In this document: piece after piece, positions 5,582-6,257 of the stretch
Position numbering within the stretch: position 1 is the first letter of the stretch
How the letters are laid out: each line of letters opens with the position of its first letter
NCBI GenBank assembly: GCA_022561255.1
Contig: JADFRO010000189.1
Coordinates: 1-6,257, forward strand
Reading direction: 5' to 3'
DNA from: Planctomycetota bacterium
GTDB lineage: Bacteria > Planctomycetota > Phycisphaerae > UBA1845
DNA: 6,257 bases
Position numbers and translations under genes: made by a program
Notes under the pieces: generated by a model
Told to the model about the DNA's origin: nothing
What the model saw: only the letters and a program-made list of their open reading frames with translations
Database searches by the model: none

Positions 5582-6190
5582 ATGTTCAATCGGCGGCAGG
5601 GCGGTGGGGTTCGCGTCGGCAGAAGCGCGGTTATGGCGATGGTTATCACAATGCTGCCGGCCATGTGTTCGCTGTGCTGGGCGGTAGCGCAGGAGAATCC
5701 CGGCGGGACACGCGACAAGGCCGGGGACAGCGCAATCGAGGTCACCGAGGAAACGTGGCCCAACGGACTGCCGCGTCGTCGCACGGAGGGTCGCCGCGGC
5801 CCGAATGGCGAGCTCATTCGTCACGGATTGTCCATGATCTGGTACGAATCGGGTCAGCTCAAATTGAAAACGGAATGGGTGGATGGCGTGCGTCATGGTA
5901 AGGACACCCGGTGGTACCTCCACGGGGCGATTTGGTCGGAGGGGCATTACCTCGAGGGGCTGGAAGACGGCAAGTGGACGCGCTGGCATCAGTCCACCGG
6001 CAAACACAGTGAATGGACGATGCGCCGCGGGGCGTGGGTCGGCCGTTATACCCAGTGGCATGAGAACGGAAAGAAGCGCCTCGAGGTTGTGTTCGTCAAT
6101 GGGTTGCGCCAGGGGCCTCAGAGGATGTGGGACGAACAGGGTGTTCTAGCGAGCACCATCCACTTTGTCGACAGCGTCGAGCAACCCTAG
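5582..6190 (+). CDS. Exported MORN/YwqK-type repeat protein
   Basis: 202 residues. The ATG at 5582 has GAGAGGG (5567-5573) 8 nt upstream and places a signal peptide at the N-terminus: basic residues 4-14, hydrophobic 17-35, cleavage likely after A-V-A (36). An in-frame ATG at 5483 would bury this signal. From residue 59 the mature part is a chain of repeats of the type W-x-x-x-G-x-x-x-x-x-x-x-x-x-x-G-x-x-x-G, as in MORN_2 / YwqK-family proteins. Tryptophans at 87, 111, 135, 159 and 183 are exactly 24 residues apart, each closing one beta-hairpin unit. MORN-type repeats stack into elongated beta-sheets used for binding membranes or proteins. Some relatives are annotated as toxin-antitoxin antitoxins (YwqK), but no toxin partner is visible here and the export signal makes a cytoplasmic antitoxin unlikely. 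Probable periplasmic or surface structural/binding protein; ligand unknown. Confidence 0.85.
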   Translation: MFNRRQGGGVRVGRSAVMAMVITMLPAMCSLCWAVAQENPGGTRDKAGDSAIEVTEETWPNGLPRRRTEGRRGPNGELIRHGLSMIWYESGQLKLKTEWVDGVRHGKDTRWYLHGAIWSEGHYLEGLEDGKWTRWHQSTGKHSEWTMRRGAWVGRYTQWHENGKKRLEVVFVNGLRQGPQRMWDEQGVLASTIHFVDSVEQP

Positions 6191-6257
6191 GCGCACATCG
6201 CTCCAACTCTCACAGGAACCGTCGTCGTTTTTCGGTCGCACCGCGCTTGGGAGGCGT
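6191..6257. other. Right edge, no feature identified
   Basis: Only 67 bases follow the MORN-type stop codon. An ACCG/CGGT pairing with a T-run in its loop is too weak to call a terminator. Confidence 0.3.

Noticed and set aside
5582..6190. Reading the MORN-type gene as a toxin-antitoxin antitoxin
   Set aside because: The YwqK family label alone suggested it, but there is a clear signal peptide and no toxin gene in the visible neighbourhood.

Overview
The window looks like a chromosomal piece of a GC-rich member of the Planctomycetota, probably an uncultured or metagenomic lineage. Three things point there. A secreted protein carries tandem acidic D-x-N-x-N-D-V-P-D-E-C-D repeats followed by an IPTL-CTERM-like tail. 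A UVR-motif protein matches a family I know from planctomycetes. One intergenic gap holds a GC-rich palindrome that frames into G-S-A-G-A-S-P-S, a signature I associate with repeats in planctomycete and verrucomicrobial genomes. The assignment is inferred from family knowledge, not from a marker gene.

Left half, minus strand (1-2952): two genes for exported proteins point left. The upstream gene (2952-1699) encodes a 417-residue protein with a signal peptide, a beta-rich domain, a chain of Asp/Asn-rich repeats and a C-terminal sorting-type tail. About 260 bp further on, a secreted subtilisin-family protease begins (1432) and runs off the left edge. Its signal peptide, I9-type propeptide, complete Asp/His/Ser triad and the first two units of a cysteine-rich repeat are all visible.

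Middle (2953-3630): a non-coding divergent region with a plausible promoter for the minus-strand unit.

Right half, plus strand (3631-6190): three separate small genes. They are a 92-residue FlgM-like anti-sigma-28 factor, a 254-residue UVR-motif protein of unknown function, and a 202-residue exported protein built from MORN/YwqK-type repeats with tryptophans exactly 24 residues apart. They are separated by gaps of about 400-500 bp, so they are probably not one operon. The gap before the UVR gene contains a G-quadruplex-compatible G-run block, a small hairpin and a TTGTACAA palindrome close together. The gap before the MORN-type gene contains the REP-like palindrome and an extended -10 promoter candidate.

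I found no tRNA, rRNA, CRISPR array, transposase or defence system. Nothing here amounts to a clear new multi-gene system. The most interesting items are the two exported minus-strand proteins, the regulatory cluster at 4230-4292, the REP-like element, and the strictly periodic MORN-type protein.
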